In this document: one piece after another, positions 51,381 to 60,133 of the stretch
How positions within the stretch are numbered: position 1 is the stretch's first letter
How the letters are laid out: every line of letters begins with the position of its first letter
NCBI RefSeq assembly: GCF_003626645.1
Contig: NZ_RBAM01000002.1
Location: 558,001 to 622,000 of the forward strand
DNA length: 64,000 bases
Reading direction: 5' to 3'
Source: Streptomyces klenkii
Lineage (GTDB): Bacteria; Actinomycetota; Actinomycetes; Streptomycetales; Streptomycetaceae
Notes under the pieces: generated by a model
Seen by the model: the letters and a program-made list of their open reading frames with translations, nothing else
The model's database searches: none
What the model was told of the DNA's origin: nothing
Translations under genes and position numbers: made by a program

Positions 51381-52424
51381 ATGTCTCGCAGCATTCGCCT
51401 CGCAGTGATCCCCGGTGACGGCATCGGCCGGGAAGTCGTGGCCCAGGGCCTCAAGGTGCTCTCGGCGGTCCTCCCGTCGGACGTGAAGCTGGAGACCGAG
51501 GAGTACGACCTCGGCGCCCGGCGGTACCACGCGACCGGCGAGATCCTGCCCGACGCCGAGCTCGCGTCCCTCAAGAACCACGACGCGATCCTGCTCGGGG
51601 CGATCGGCGACCCCTCCGTGCCCGCCGGCGTGCTGGAGCGCGGCCTGCTGCTCAAGCTGCGGTTCGCCTTCGACCACTACGTGAACCTGCGGCCCTCGAA
51701 GCTCTTCCCGAACACGGCCACCCCGCTCGCCGGGCGCCCGGACATCGACTTCGTCGTCGTCCGCGAGGGCACCGAAGGCCCCTACACCGGCAACGGCGGC
51801 TCCCTGCGCACCGGCACCCCCGCCGAGGTCGCCACCGAGGTCAGCGTCAACACCGCCCTCGGCGTGGAGCGCGTGGTGCGCGACGCCTACGAGCGGGCCC
51901 AGGCGCGCCCCCGCAAGAAGCTGACGCTCGTCCACAAGAACAACGTCCTCGTCTACGCCGGACAGCTGTGGAAGAGCACCTTCGACCGGGTGGGCCGGGA
52001 GTACCCCGAGGTCACCACCGACTACCTGCACGTGGACGCGGCGACCATCTTCATGGTCACCCGGCCCGGGCAGTTCGACGTGATCGTCACCGACAACCTC
52101 TTCGGCGACATCCTCACGGACCTCGCCGCGGCCGTCACCGGCGGCATCGGGCTCGCCGCCTCGGGCAACATCAACCCCGACGGCGCGTTCCCCTCCATGT
52201 TCGAGCCGGTCCACGGCTCCGCGCCCGACATCGCGGGCACCGGCAAGGCCGACCCCACCGCCACGGTGCTCTCCGTGGCCCTGCTGCTGCGCCACCTCGG
52301 CTACGAGGCCGAGGCCGCCCGCATCGAGGCGGCCGTCGCCGAGGACCTGGCCGCCCGGGACGGGGCCGCGCCCCGCACCACGGACGAGACCGGCGACGCC
52401 CTCGCCCTACGGGTAACCGGCTAG
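51381..52424 (+). CDS. leuB: 3-isopropylmalate dehydrogenase
   Basis: A 347-residue NAD-dependent decarboxylating dehydrogenase of leucine synthesis; the same enzyme also oxidises 3-methylmalate in the citramalate route to 2-oxobutyrate. Motifs: '[20 protein letters not shown]' at the start, '[11 protein letters not shown]', '[12 protein letters not shown]', the catalytic Lys in '[10 protein letters not shown]', '[15 protein letters not shown]' and '[20 protein letters not shown]'. The length is typical of the short actinobacterial LeuB. ATG 51381 was chosen with GGGGGAG 14 bases upstream; ATG 51321 is in frame but would add an uncharacteristic tail. It is near ilvE and cimA. Confidence 0.95.
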   Translation: MSRSIRLAVIPGDGIGREVVAQGLKVLSAVLPSDVKLETEEYDLGARRYHATGEILPDAELASLKNHDAILLGAIGDPSVPAGVLERGLLLKLRFAFDHYVNLRPSKLFPNTATPLAGRPDIDFVVVREGTEGPYTGNGGSLRTGTPAEVATEVSVNTALGVERVVRDAYERAQARPRKKLTLVHKNNVLVYAGQLWKSTFDRVGREYPEVTTDYLHVDAATIFMVTRPGQFDVIVTDNLFGDILTDLAAAVTGGIGLAASGNINPDGAFPSMFEPVHGSAPDIAGTGKADPTATVLSVALLLRHLGYEAEAARIEAAVAEDLAARDGAAPRTTDETGDALALRVTG

Positions 52425-52496
52425 CGCCCGGCCGCTGACTCAGCGCGCGGCCGGATGCGACCATCGATCCAGGGCCGCGCGCACGTTTTCCGTCCA

Positions 52497-52529
52497 CGGC
52501 CCCACGAGCGATAATCGAACGTGGGGCCG
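52497..52529. promoter_or_regulatory. Nested palindromes upstream of ilvE
   Basis: CGGCCCCACG (52497-52506) and CGTGGGGCCG (52520-52529) form a perfect 10-bp dyad. The 13-nt spacer contains CGAT-A-ATCG, itself a palindrome with a GATAAT -10-like core. The site lies 90 bp before ilvE in a 195-bp gap. It may be an operator or a stem-loop. Confidence 0.5.
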
Positions 52530-52619
52530 CGGCATGAGGGGAAGCTCGGATGCTCTGACACCGTCAGGGACGGGGCGAGCTCGCGGTCCGACACACACAA
52601 CGGTGAAGGACACGCACTC

Positions 52620-53708
52620 ATGACGACGCCCACGATCGAGCTCAAGCCCTCTTCGCACCCCCTGTCGGACGCGGAGCGGGAGCAGATCCTGGCCAGCCCC
52701 GGCTTCGGCCGCCACTTCACCGACCACATGGTGACGATCAAGTGGACGGAAGGCCGGGGCTGGCACGACGGCCAGCTCGTTCCGTACGCGCCGCTGTCGA
52801 TCGACCCGGCGAACATGACGCTGCACTACGCGCAGACGATCTTCGAGGGCGCCAAGGCGTACCGCCAGCCCGACGGCTCCGTCGCGATCTTCCGGCCCGA
52901 GGAGAACGCCAAGCGCCTCCAGGCGTCCGCGCGCCGGCTCGCCATGCCCGAACTGCCCGTCGAGACCTTCATCGAGGCGTGCGACGCGCTGGTGAAGCAG
53001 GACAAGGCGTGGGTGCCCGGCTCCGGCGAGGCCTCCCTCTACCTGCGCCCCTTCATGTTCGCCACCGAGGTCGGCCTCGGCGTCCGCCCGGCCAACGAGT
53101 ACATGTTCGTGGTCATCGCCTCGCCCGCCGGCGCCTACTTCCCCGGCGGCGTGAAGCCGGTCTCGGTGTGGCTGAGCGAGGAGTACGTGCGCGCGTGCCC
53201 CGGCGGCACCGGCGCCGCCAAGGCCGGCGGCAACTACGCCGCCTCCCTCGTCGCCCAGGCCCAGGCCATGGAGCACGGCTGCGACCAGGTCGTCTGGCTG
53301 GACGCCATCGAGCGCCGCTGGATCGAGGAAATGGGCGGCATGAACCTGTACTTCGTGTACGGAGACAAGATCGTCACCCCCGAGCTGACCGGCTCGCTCC
53401 TCCCGGGCATCACCCGCGCCTCGCTGATGACGATCGCCGCCGACCTCGGCTACGAGGTCGCCGAGGGCCGCATCTCCGTGGACGACTGGAAGAACGGCTG
53501 CGCCGACGGCACCCTCACCGAGGTCTTCGCCTGCGGCACCGCCGCCGTCATCACCCCGGTCGGCTCCGTGAAGTCCGCGCGCGCCGGCTGGACCGTCGCC
53601 GACGGGCAGCCGGGCGAGGTCACCATGAAGCTCCGCAAGGCGCTCCTCGACATCCAGACCGGCGTCGCCGAGGACACCCACGGCTGGATGCACCCCCTGG
53701 GCAGCTGA
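52620..53708 (+). CDS. ilvE: Branched-chain amino acid aminotransferase
   Basis: A 362-residue class IV PLP aminotransferase that interconverts Ile, Leu and Val with their 2-oxo acids using glutamate. The PLP lysine lies in '[13 protein letters not shown]' near 200-212. Other markers are '[20 protein letters not shown]' near 64-83, '[10 protein letters not shown]', '[15 protein letters not shown]' and '[15 protein letters not shown]'. The ATG has GAAGGA nine bases upstream. It follows leuB in the same direction and ends at a hairpin. Confidence 0.95.
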   Translation: MTTPTIELKPSSHPLSDAEREQILASPGFGRHFTDHMVTIKWTEGRGWHDGQLVPYAPLSIDPANMTLHYAQTIFEGAKAYRQPDGSVAIFRPEENAKRLQASARRLAMPELPVETFIEACDALVKQDKAWVPGSGEASLYLRPFMFATEVGLGVRPANEYMFVVIASPAGAYFPGGVKPVSVWLSEEYVRACPGGTGAAKAGGNYAASLVAQAQAMEHGCDQVVWLDAIERRWIEEMGGMNLYFVYGDKIVTPELTGSLLPGITRASLMTIAADLGYEVAEGRISVDDWKNGCADGTLTEVFACGTAAVITPVGSVKSARAGWTVADGQPGEVTMKLRKALLDIQTGVAEDTHGWMHPLGS

Positions 53709-53732
53709 AGCCCGCGCTGACTGACGTACGTC

Positions 53733-53764
53733 CGTATGCCCGCGTCCATGGATGCGGGCATACG
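53733..53764 (+). terminator. Terminator after ilvE
   Basis: CGTATGCCCGC (53733-53743) pairs perfectly with GCGGGCATACG (53754-53764); the 10-nt middle contains TCCATGGA, so the hairpin continues inward. It lies 24 bases after the ilvE stop. Confidence 0.8.
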
Positions 53765-53865
53765 TATGTATGAGTGCTTCCGTGAACGCAACGCACGCAA
53801 GTACGCATGATCGTTGCCGGCCGGACCCTTGTCCGTCCCCTGCCGTTCCGCCACCGTGATCCACC

Positions 53866-55215
53866 ATGGGACAGCACTGGAAGAAGATCTGGGTCGGCTC
53901 GGCCGGCAACATGGTCGAGTGGTTCGACTGGTTCGTCTACGCGTCGTTCGCGACGTACTTCGCCGGCTCCTTCTTCCCCGAAGGCAATGACACCGCGAAG
54001 CTGATGAACACCGCCGGCATCTTCGCCGTCGGCTTCTTCATGCGCCCCGTGGGCGGCTGGCTGCTCGGCCGGGTCGGTGACCGCAAGGGCCGCAAGGCGG
54101 CCCTCACGCTGACCGTCTCCCTGATGTCCGCCTCGGCCGTCCTCATCGCCGTAGCGCCCACCTACGCGGTCTCCGGCTACGGCGGCGTCGCCGTCCTCCT
54201 CGTCGCCCGCCTGCTCCAGGGCCTGTCGGTCGGCGGCGAGTACGCGGCCAGCGCCACGTACCTCACGGAGGCGTCCGCGCCGGGCCGCCGCGGCTTCGCC
54301 TCCAGCTTCCAGTACGTGTCGATGACGGCGGGCCAGATCCTCGGCCTGGGGCTCCAGATCGTGCTCCAGCACACCCTCTCCAGCGGCGAGCTGCACAGCT
54401 GGGGCTGGCGCATCCCGTTCGTCGTGGGCGCGCTCGGCGCAGCCGTCATCTTCTACCTCCGCCGCAACATGCTGGAGACGGAGGCGTACACGGAGGCCAC
54501 GGGGGAGCCCACCGGGGAGAGCGCCGGGCAGGCCGCCGCGCAGGCCGACGAGCGCGGCACCATCCGGGCCCTCATGCGGCACAAGCGCGAGGCCTTCCTC
54601 GTCGTCGCCCTCACCATGGGCGGCACCCTCGCGTACTACACGTACACCACCTACCTGACGAAGTACCTGTCCAACAGCGCGGGCCTGCCCAAGCAGACCG
54701 CGACCCTGGTCAGCTTCTGCGCCCTGCTGGTCTTCGCCTGCCTGCAGCCCCTCGCGGGCGCCCTCTCGGACCGCATCGGCCGCCGCCCCCTGCTGATCAC
54801 CTTCGCGGTGGGCTCCACCTTCCTCACCGTGCCGATCATGACCCTGCTCCGGCACGCGGGCTCGTTCTGGCCGGCGCTCGGCCTGTCCCTGCTCGCCCTG
54901 GTCGTCGTCACCGGCTACACCTCCATCAACGCGTGCGTGAAGGCCGAGCTCTTCCCGACAGGCATCCGGTCGCTGGGCGTCGCCCTGCCGTACGCCATCG
55001 CCAACGCGCTCTTCGGCGGCACGGCCGAGTACGTGGCCCTGTGGTTCAAGAACGGCGGCATCGAGTCGGGCTTCTACTGGTACGTGGCCGGCTGCGCCGC
55101 GGTGTCCCTGGTCGTCTACCTGACGATGCGGGAGACGCGGGACATCGACCTCAAGCGCGTCGGCGGCGCGTCGGAGGGCGCCCCGGCGGAGGCGGGCAAG
55201 GTGCCCGCATCCTGA
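53866..55215 (+). CDS. MFS transporter, metabolite:H+ symporter family (KgtP-like)
   Basis: A 449-residue 12-helix symporter. 'GNMVEWFDWFVYASFATYFA' near 14-33 and 'GWLLGRVGDRKGRKAALTLT' near 64-83 are hallmarks of the MHS family, which includes the 2-oxoglutarate permease KgtP and the citrate/proline/shikimate carriers. 'LLQGLSVGGEYAASATYLTE' near 119-138 is the matching motif in helix 5. Closest by eye is KgtP, so dicarboxylate uptake is likely. The tail after helix 12 is Ala/Glu-rich. The gene sits between ilvE and cimA without evident co-transcription with cimA, which has its own leader. Confidence 0.87.
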   Translation: MGQHWKKIWVGSAGNMVEWFDWFVYASFATYFAGSFFPEGNDTAKLMNTAGIFAVGFFMRPVGGWLLGRVGDRKGRKAALTLTVSLMSASAVLIAVAPTYAVSGYGGVAVLLVARLLQGLSVGGEYAASATYLTEASAPGRRGFASSFQYVSMTAGQILGLGLQIVLQHTLSSGELHSWGWRIPFVVGALGAAVIFYLRRNMLETEAYTEATGEPTGESAGQAAAQADERGTIRALMRHKREAFLVVALTMGGTLAYYTYTTYLTKYLSNSAGLPKQTATLVSFCALLVFACLQPLAGALSDRIGRRPLLITFAVGSTFLTVPIMTLLRHAGSFWPALGLSLLALVVVTGYTSINACVKAELFPTGIRSLGVALPYAIANALFGGTAEYVALWFKNGGIESGFYWYVAGCAAVSLVVYLTMRETRDIDLKRVGGASEGAPAEAGKVPAS

Positions 55216-55258
55216 GACCCGCCCGCACGGCGGAACCGGCGTGTGCCAGGATGCACCT

Positions 55259-55309
55259 ATGCTCCCGTTCGCCATGATTATTGGCAGCAGGCGCGCCGGT
55301 CCGCAGTGA
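55259..55309 (+). CDS. cimA leader peptide (16 aa, tandem rare Ile codons)
   Basis: The ORF encodes MLPFAMIIGSRRAGPQ and then TGA. CAGGA lies seven bases before the ATG. The two adjacent control codons are ATT-ATT (55277-55282), among the rarest codons in GC-rich Streptomyces. A hairpin with 11 bp and one bulged C (55310-55337) begins immediately after the stop, and a U-tract terminator follows. This is the layout of a translation-coupled attenuator: stalling at Ile codons when Ile-tRNA is uncharged would favour transcription into cimA. The other ATG at 55251 gives an unrelated 8-codon frame. Confidence 0.85.
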   Translation: MLPFAMIIGSRRAGPQ

Positions 55310-55364
55310 CCGCTCCCGTACCACCCGTACGGAGCGGACACCGTCGTCCCAGACCCGCGCGCAG

Positions 55365-55390
55365 ACCTCTCGCACCCGCGAGAGGTTTTT
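55365..55390 (+). terminator. Attenuator terminator of the cimA leader
   Basis: ACCTCTCGC (55365-55373) pairs perfectly with GCGAGAGGT (55378-55386) around an ACCC loop, followed by TTTTT through 55390 and a further T-rich stretch (GTGTTTT). It lies 107 bp before cimA. Confidence 0.9.
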
Positions 55391-55496
55391 GTGTTTTCCG
55401 GCCCACCCGCGCCGGGAGACGCAGGGCGAGGGAAGCATGGGGACGGTGGAACGGGTAATTCCGGTAGACCGACATCCTCACAGGAGTCAGAGCAGC

Positions 55497-57122
55497 ATGA
55501 CGGACGCAACCGACGGCCCCGACGAACGCACCCACGTCGACGACCGCTTCCACGTCTTCGACACCACGCTGCGCGACGGCGCGCAGCGCGAGGGCATCAG
55601 CCTCACCGTCGCGGACAAGCTGACCATCGCCCGGCACCTGGACGACTTCGGCGTCGGCTTCATCGAGGGCGGCTGGCCGGGCGCCAATCCCCGGGACACC
55701 GAGTTCTTCCAGCGCGCCCGCGAGGAGATCGGCTTCCGCCACGCGCAGCTCGTGGCCTTCGGCGCCACGCGCAAGGCCGGCGTGCGGGCCGAGGACGACC
55801 CGCAGGTCGCCGCCCTGCTCGACTCCGGCGCCCCGGTGATCACCCTGGTCGCCAAGTCCCACGACCGGCACGTCGAGCTCGCCCTGCGCACCACCCTCGA
55901 CGAGAACCTCGCCATGGTGCGCGACACCGTGGCGTACCTGTGCGGGCACGGCCGGCGCGTCTTCGTCGACTGCGAGCACTTCTTCGACGGCCACCGGGCC
56001 AACCCGGACTACGCCCTCGAGGTCGTCCGCACCGCGTACGAGGCGGGCGCCGACGTCGTCGTCCTGTGCGACACCAACGGCGGCATGCTGCCCGCGCAGG
56101 TCGGCGCGACGGTGCGGGAGGTCATCGAGGCGACCGGCGCCCGCCTGGGCATCCACGCGCAGGACGACACCGGCTGCGCCGTGGCCAACACCCTCGCCGC
56201 CGTGGACGCCGGCGCGACGCACGTGCAGTGCACCGCCAACGGCTACGGCGAGCGCGTCGGCAACGCCAACCTGTTCCCTGTCGTGGCGGCCCTGGAGATC
56301 AAGTACGACCGCCGTGTGCTGCCGCACGGGGCCCTGGCCGAGATGACGCGCATCTCGCACGCCATCGCCGAGGTCGTCAACCTCACGCCCTCCACGCACC
56401 AGCCCTACGTGGGCGTCTCGGCGTTCGCGCACAAGGCCGGGCTGCACGCCTCCGCGATCAAGGTCGACCCGGACCTGTACCAGCACATCGACCCGGAGCG
56501 GGTCGGCAACACCATGCGCATGCTCGTCTCCGACATGGCCGGCCGTGCCTCCATCGAGCTCAAGGGCAAGGAGCTCGGGGTCGACCTCGGCGGCGACCGC
56601 GAGCTGATCGGCCGGGTCGTCGGGCGCGTCAAGGAGCGCGAGCTCGCGGGCTACACCTACGAGGCCGCCGACGCCTCCTTCGAGCTGCTGCTGCGCGAGG
56701 AGGCCGAGGGGCGCGCCCGGCGCTACTACCGGATCGAGTCCTGGCGGGCGATCGCCGAGGACCGGCCGGACGGCACGCACGCCAACGAGGCCACCGTGAA
56801 GCTGTGGGCCAAGGGGGAGCGCATCGTCGCCACCGCCGAGGGCAACGGCCCCGTCGACGCGCTCGACCGGGCGCTGCGCGTGGCGCTGGAGCGCATCTAC
56901 CCGCAGCTGGCCGCGCTCAAGCTGACCGACTACAAGGTGCGCATCCTGGAGGGGAGCAGGGGCACGGGGTCGATCACGCGGGTCCTGGTCTCCACGAGCG
57001 ACGAGAGCGGCGAGTGGTCGACGGTCGGCGTCGCCGAGAACGTCATCGCGGCCTCGTGGCAGGCGCTCGACGACGCCTACGCGTACGGGCTGCGGCGCGC
57101 GGGCGTGGAGCCGCGGGAGTGA
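55497..57122 (+). CDS. cimA: Citramalate synthase (CimA-type, isopropylmalate-synthase superfamily)
   Basis: A 541-residue DRE-TIM metallolyase with a C-terminal LeuA-dimer-type regulatory domain. 'VFDTTLRDGAQREGISLTVA' near 20-39 holds the metal and catalytic Asp-Arg, 'VLCDTNGGMLP' and 'ANGYGERVGNANLF' follow. It probably joins pyruvate and acetyl-CoA to citramalate, the threonine-independent route to 2-oxobutyrate for isoleucine; older annotations call such genes leuA2. The Ile-only leader peptide supports the CimA assignment. The usual HxHND metal motif reads 'HAQDD', with the second His and the Asn replaced. AGGAG stands ten bases before ATG 55497. Confidence 0.85.
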   Translation: MTDATDGPDERTHVDDRFHVFDTTLRDGAQREGISLTVADKLTIARHLDDFGVGFIEGGWPGANPRDTEFFQRAREEIGFRHAQLVAFGATRKAGVRAEDDPQVAALLDSGAPVITLVAKSHDRHVELALRTTLDENLAMVRDTVAYLCGHGRRVFVDCEHFFDGHRANPDYALEVVRTAYEAGADVVVLCDTNGGMLPAQVGATVREVIEATGARLGIHAQDDTGCAVANTLAAVDAGATHVQCTANGYGERVGNANLFPVVAALEIKYDRRVLPHGALAEMTRISHAIAEVVNLTPSTHQPYVGVSAFAHKAGLHASAIKVDPDLYQHIDPERVGNTMRMLVSDMAGRASIELKGKELGVDLGGDRELIGRVVGRVKERELAGYTYEAADASFELLLREEAEGRARRYYRIESWRAIAEDRPDGTHANEATVKLWAKGERIVATAEGNGPVDALDRALRVALERIYPQLAALKLTDYKVRILEGSRGTGSITRVLVSTSDESGEWSTVGVAENVIAASWQALDDAYAYGLRRAGVEPRE

Positions 57123-57182
57123 GCCGCGGGCCGGGGCGCGGCCCCTCGCACGAGGCGGCGCCTGAGGCGGTCTGAGCGGGGT

Positions 57183-57818
57183 TCAGAGTCCCCGGGCCGC
57201 CAGTCCGGCGCCGAGCAGCTCGTACGCCAGCTCGGCGCCGGCGTGGGCCGCGTCCAGGACGGCGGCGGTGACGGGACCGGACGCCAGGCGCTGCCAGTTG
57301 TCCCGCGCGAGGACGTGGTGGACGGCGATGATCTGTGCCGCCGCCAGCCGCGCCGCCGCCTCGTCCGCGCCCGTCTCCGCCAGGGCCTCGGCCAGGGCCC
57401 GTTCGTCCTCGGCGGCGTAGCGCATGAGGCGGCCTTGCAGGCTCGGCGTCGAGTAGACCATGTCCCGGAAGGCCAGCACGGCGGGCACATCGCACAGGCC
57501 GGTGACGGGGTCGCGGGCGTCGAGCCGGGCGTGGAAGTGGGCGCGGAGCGCGGCCAGGGGCGACTCGCCCGGGGCCCGCCCGCGCACGACGCGCGCCGCC
57601 TCCCCCTGGTGGTCGGCGATGCGATCGAGGACCAGGTCCTCCTTGGCGGGGAAGTAGCGGAACAGCGTCGGCTTCGACACCTCCGCGGCCGCGGCCACCT
57701 CGGCCACCGACACCTGGTCGAAGCCGCGCTCCAGGAAGAGCGCGATGGCGGTCTCGGACAGCGTCTGCCGCGTGCGCTGCTTCTTGAGCTCCCGCAGCCC
57801 GGTCGTCTCCTCGGTCAC
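57183..57818 (-). CDS. TetR-family regulator
   Basis: A 211-residue TetR protein with its HTH at about 15-60 ('RQTLSETAIALFLERGFDQV', 'VAEVAAAAEVSKPTLFRYFP'). The C-terminal region ends 'AYELLGAGLAARGL', common to many actinobacterial TetR proteins controlling redox enzymes. It starts with GTG at 57818 and is divergent from an FAD monooxygenase gene; repeats with GTTACTC in the 85-bp gap are likely operators. Confidence 0.9.
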   Translation of the reverse strand: MTEETTGLRELKKQRTRQTLSETAIALFLERGFDQVSVAEVAAAAEVSKPTLFRYFPAKEDLVLDRIADHQGEAARVVRGRAPGESPLAALRAHFHARLDARDPVTGLCDVPAVLAFRDMVYSTPSLQGRLMRYAAEDERALAEALAETGADEAAARLAAAQIIAVHHVLARDNWQRLASGPVTAAVLDAAHAGAELAYELLGAGLAARGL

Positions 57819-57837
57819 AAGGCCACCCTAGCAAGAA

Positions 57838-57866
57838 TGAGCGTTACTCAGAAACTTTTGTTACTC
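57838..57866. promoter_or_regulatory. TetR operator candidate between 57183 and 57904 genes
   Basis: TGAG-CGTTA-CTCA (57838-57850) is an inverted repeat, and GTTACTC recurs at 57843-57849 and 57860-57866, 17 bp apart. The region is A/T-rich for this genome and lies 20 bp from the TetR start. Confidence 0.6.
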
Positions 57867-57903
57867 GGTTGCATTTTACGTCGAGGCGGTCTTTCATGAG
57901 CCC

Positions 57904-59412
57904 ATGACGACGACCACCGCCACTGCCGAAGCGACGACCGCCACCGACGTCCTGATCGTGGGCGCCGGCCCCACCGGACTCACGCTCGCCTGCACCCTCG
58001 CCCGCGCCGGAGCGGCCGTACGGATCATCGACAAGTCCCCGGAGCCCCACCGCGCCTCCCGCGGTAAGGGCCTCAACCAGCGCAGCCGCGAGCTCTTCGA
58101 CGACCTCGGCGCGGGCGCGGAGGCCGCGGCATGGGGCACTGAGCGCGTCACCCTGCGCAAGTACCGCGACGGCGTCGCCATCGCCGACACCGTCGCCTTC
58201 GGCGACCGCACCCCCACGCCCGACACCCCGTACGCCAGCGGGCTGCTCATCCCCCAGTGGCGCACGGAGGAGGTCCTGCGCCGCACGCTCGCCCGGTACG
58301 GCGTGGAGCCGGAGTTCGGCCGCGAACTCACCGGGTTCACCCAGGGCGCGGACGGCGTCGTCGCGACGCTCGCCGACGGGCGGCGCATCAAGGCCGCGTA
58401 CCTGGTGGGCTGCGACGGCGGCCGCAGCCCCGTGCGCAAGGCGCTCGACGTGACCTTCGAGGGCCGCACCGACACCGAGGAGTGCATGGTGATCGGCGAC
58501 GTCCGCGTCGACGGGCTCGACCCCGCCTACTGGCACCAGTGGTTCGACGAGGACGCCGCGGTCATGCTCTGCCCGTTCCGCGGCAGCACCCACTGGCAGC
58601 TCCAGGGCATGCCCGAGCGTGACGCGGACGGGCGCGCCCTGCCGCCGTCCCTGGAGTCCTTCCAGCGGCTCGTCGACCGCTGCTCCCGGCGGACGGACAT
58701 CAGGCTGTCCGACCCCACCTGGTTCTCCGTCTACCGCATCAACGTCCGGATGGCCGACCGCTTCCGCACGGGGCGGGTCCTCCTCGCCGGGGACGCGGCG
58801 CACGTCCACTCCATCGCGGGCGGGCTGGGCATGAACACCGGCATCCAGGACGCCTTCAATCTCGGCTGGAAACTCGCGTACGTGGTGCGCGGCCTGGCTT
58901 CTCCCGGCCTGCTGGACACCTACGAGGAGGAGCGGCTGCCCGTCGCCGCCTGGACGCTCGGCCTCACCGAGGAGCGGCTGCGCGCGGTGACCGAGGGCGT
59001 GAAGCAGGCGGGCGTCGGCACGGAGGCGGTGGTCACGGACGACGTCACCACGCTGGGCGTGGGCTACAGCTGGAGCTCGCTCGCATGGGGTGGGGCGAAG
59101 GCGGGCGAACGGGCCCCCGACGGCCCCTGCGGCGACGGCCGGCTCTTCGACGTCTTCGCCGGGCCGCACTTCACGCTGCTGGGTTTCGGCCGGGGGAGCG
59201 CGCAGGCTCTGGCGGAGGCGGGCGAGAAGTGCGCGGACCGCCTGCGCACGTGCCTCGTCGACGACCCCACGGGGCACGCCCGGCGCGCTTACGGGATCGG
59301 GGAGGGCGAGGACGCCCTGGTGCTCGTACGGCCCGACAATCACATCGCGCTGAGCGCGGGTGCGGACCGGGGCGCGGAGATCGCAGACCGTCTCCTGCGC
59401 CTCGGCCGCTGA
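57904..59412 (+). CDS. FAD-dependent aromatic monooxygenase (PHBH fold)
   Basis: A 502-residue flavoprotein hydroxylase. The dinucleotide motif 'VLIVGAGPTGLTLACTLARA' is near 16-35, the DG motif is 'YLVGCDGGRSPVRKAL' near 170, and the second FAD motif is 'GRVLLAGDAAHVHSIAGGLG' near 290, with 'MNTGIQDAFNLGWKLAYV' following. The C-terminal thioredoxin-like domain includes 'DGPCGDGRLFDVF' and 'GPHFTLLGFG'. This is the RdmE/PgaE/MhpA type that hydroxylates phenols or polyketide intermediates with NAD(P)H. No biosynthetic cluster surrounds it, so detoxification of aromatic compounds is plausible. Confidence 0.9.
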   Translation: MTTTTATAEATTATDVLIVGAGPTGLTLACTLARAGAAVRIIDKSPEPHRASRGKGLNQRSRELFDDLGAGAEAAAWGTERVTLRKYRDGVAIADTVAFGDRTPTPDTPYASGLLIPQWRTEEVLRRTLARYGVEPEFGRELTGFTQGADGVVATLADGRRIKAAYLVGCDGGRSPVRKALDVTFEGRTDTEECMVIGDVRVDGLDPAYWHQWFDEDAAVMLCPFRGSTHWQLQGMPERDADGRALPPSLESFQRLVDRCSRRTDIRLSDPTWFSVYRINVRMADRFRTGRVLLAGDAAHVHSIAGGLGMNTGIQDAFNLGWKLAYVVRGLASPGLLDTYEEERLPVAAWTLGLTEERLRAVTEGVKQAGVGTEAVVTDDVTTLGVGYSWSSLAWGGAKAGERAPDGPCGDGRLFDVFAGPHFTLLGFGRGSAQALAEAGEKCADRLRTCLVDDPTGHARRAYGIGEGEDALVLVRPDNHIALSAGADRGAEIADRLLRLGR

Positions 59413-59425
59413 CACCGCACGGGGC

Positions 59426-60046
59426 TCAGGCCTGGGGCGCGGCCTTGACCGCGGAGATGTCGAAGGTCAGCTTCACCTTGTCGCTGACCATGACCCCGCC
59501 GGCCTCCAGGGCGGCGTTCCAGGTCAGGCCCCAGTCGGAGCGCAGGATCTCGGCGCCGCCCTCGAAGCCGACGCGCTCCATGCCGTAGGCGTCGGTGGCC
59601 GAGCCGTTGAACTCCAGGTCGATGGCGAGCGGGCGGGTGACGTCCTTGATGGTGAGGTCGCCGGTGATGCGGTAGCGGTCCCCGCCGAGCTGCTCGGCGG
59701 CGGTGGAGCGGAAGGTCATCAGCGGGAAGCGCTCGGCGTCGAAGAAGTCCTCGCCGCGCAGGTGGGCGTCGCGGTCCTTCATGCCGGTGTCCACGCTCGG
59801 GATGCGGACGTCGATGGCGGCGGTGGAGCGGGACGGGTCGGTGCCGTCCAGGCGCAGGGTGCCCTCGTGCTCGAGGAAGGCGCCCTTGACGTTGGTCACC
59901 ATGGCGTGGCGGACGGTGAAGCCGATGCTGCTGTGGGCGGGGTCGATGGTGTAGTCGCCGGTGAGGGCGGCGAGCGCGGGGTCGACGGCGCGCGGGGCGG
60001 GGACGGCGGCCGGGGTGGTGCTCTGCTTGCGGCTGAAGAGGCCCAT
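59426..60046 (-). CDS. YceI-family lipid/isoprenoid-binding protein
   Basis: A 206-residue beta-barrel protein. 'GDYTIDPAHSSIGFTVRHAM' near 30-49 is the YceI N-terminal signature, followed by 'VDTGMKDRDAHLRGEDFFDA' near 85 and 'FEGGAEILRSDWGLTWN' near 160. Members bind long isoprenoids and may relate to membrane stress. There is no signal peptide; the first 25 residues are polar and Pro/Ala-rich, so it is probably cytoplasmic. Upstream lie two copies of a GTTGAATATTCAAC-like palindrome, the type of site bound by MarR-family repressors, but no such repressor gene is next to it. Convergent with the monooxygenase. Confidence 0.92.
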   Translation of the reverse strand: MGLFSRKQSTTPAAVPAPRAVDPALAALTGDYTIDPAHSSIGFTVRHAMVTNVKGAFLEHEGTLRLDGTDPSRSTAAIDVRIPSVDTGMKDRDAHLRGEDFFDAERFPLMTFRSTAAEQLGGDRYRITGDLTIKDVTRPLAIDLEFNGSATDAYGMERVGFEGGAEILRSDWGLTWNAALEAGGVMVSDKVKLTFDISAVKAAPQA

Positions 60047-60088
60047 GGTGTGCTCCCTGTGGCTGGGTGGGGTGTCGAGTTGAAGATC

Positions 60089-60102
60089 GTTGAATATTCA
60101 AC
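60089..60102. promoter_or_regulatory. Palindromic operator GTTGAATATTCAAC
   Basis: A perfect 14-bp palindrome 43 bp before the YceI start. It resembles MarR-type operators (TTGAA-N-TTCAA). A/T-rich composition stands out strongly here. Confidence 0.75.
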
Positions 60103-60133
60103 TTGATGCTGAGAAGTACCGTAGCGCGCACTC

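Noticed and set aside
51381..52424. Attenuator before leuB
   Set aside because: No leader ORF with branched-chain codons and no hairpin with a T-run lie between 51251 and 51380.
55251..55277. Alternative 8-codon leader (ATG 55251) before cimA
   Set aside because: Its codons do not relate to the pathway and it ends before the Ile codons; the frame at 55259 has a better-spaced ribosome-binding site.
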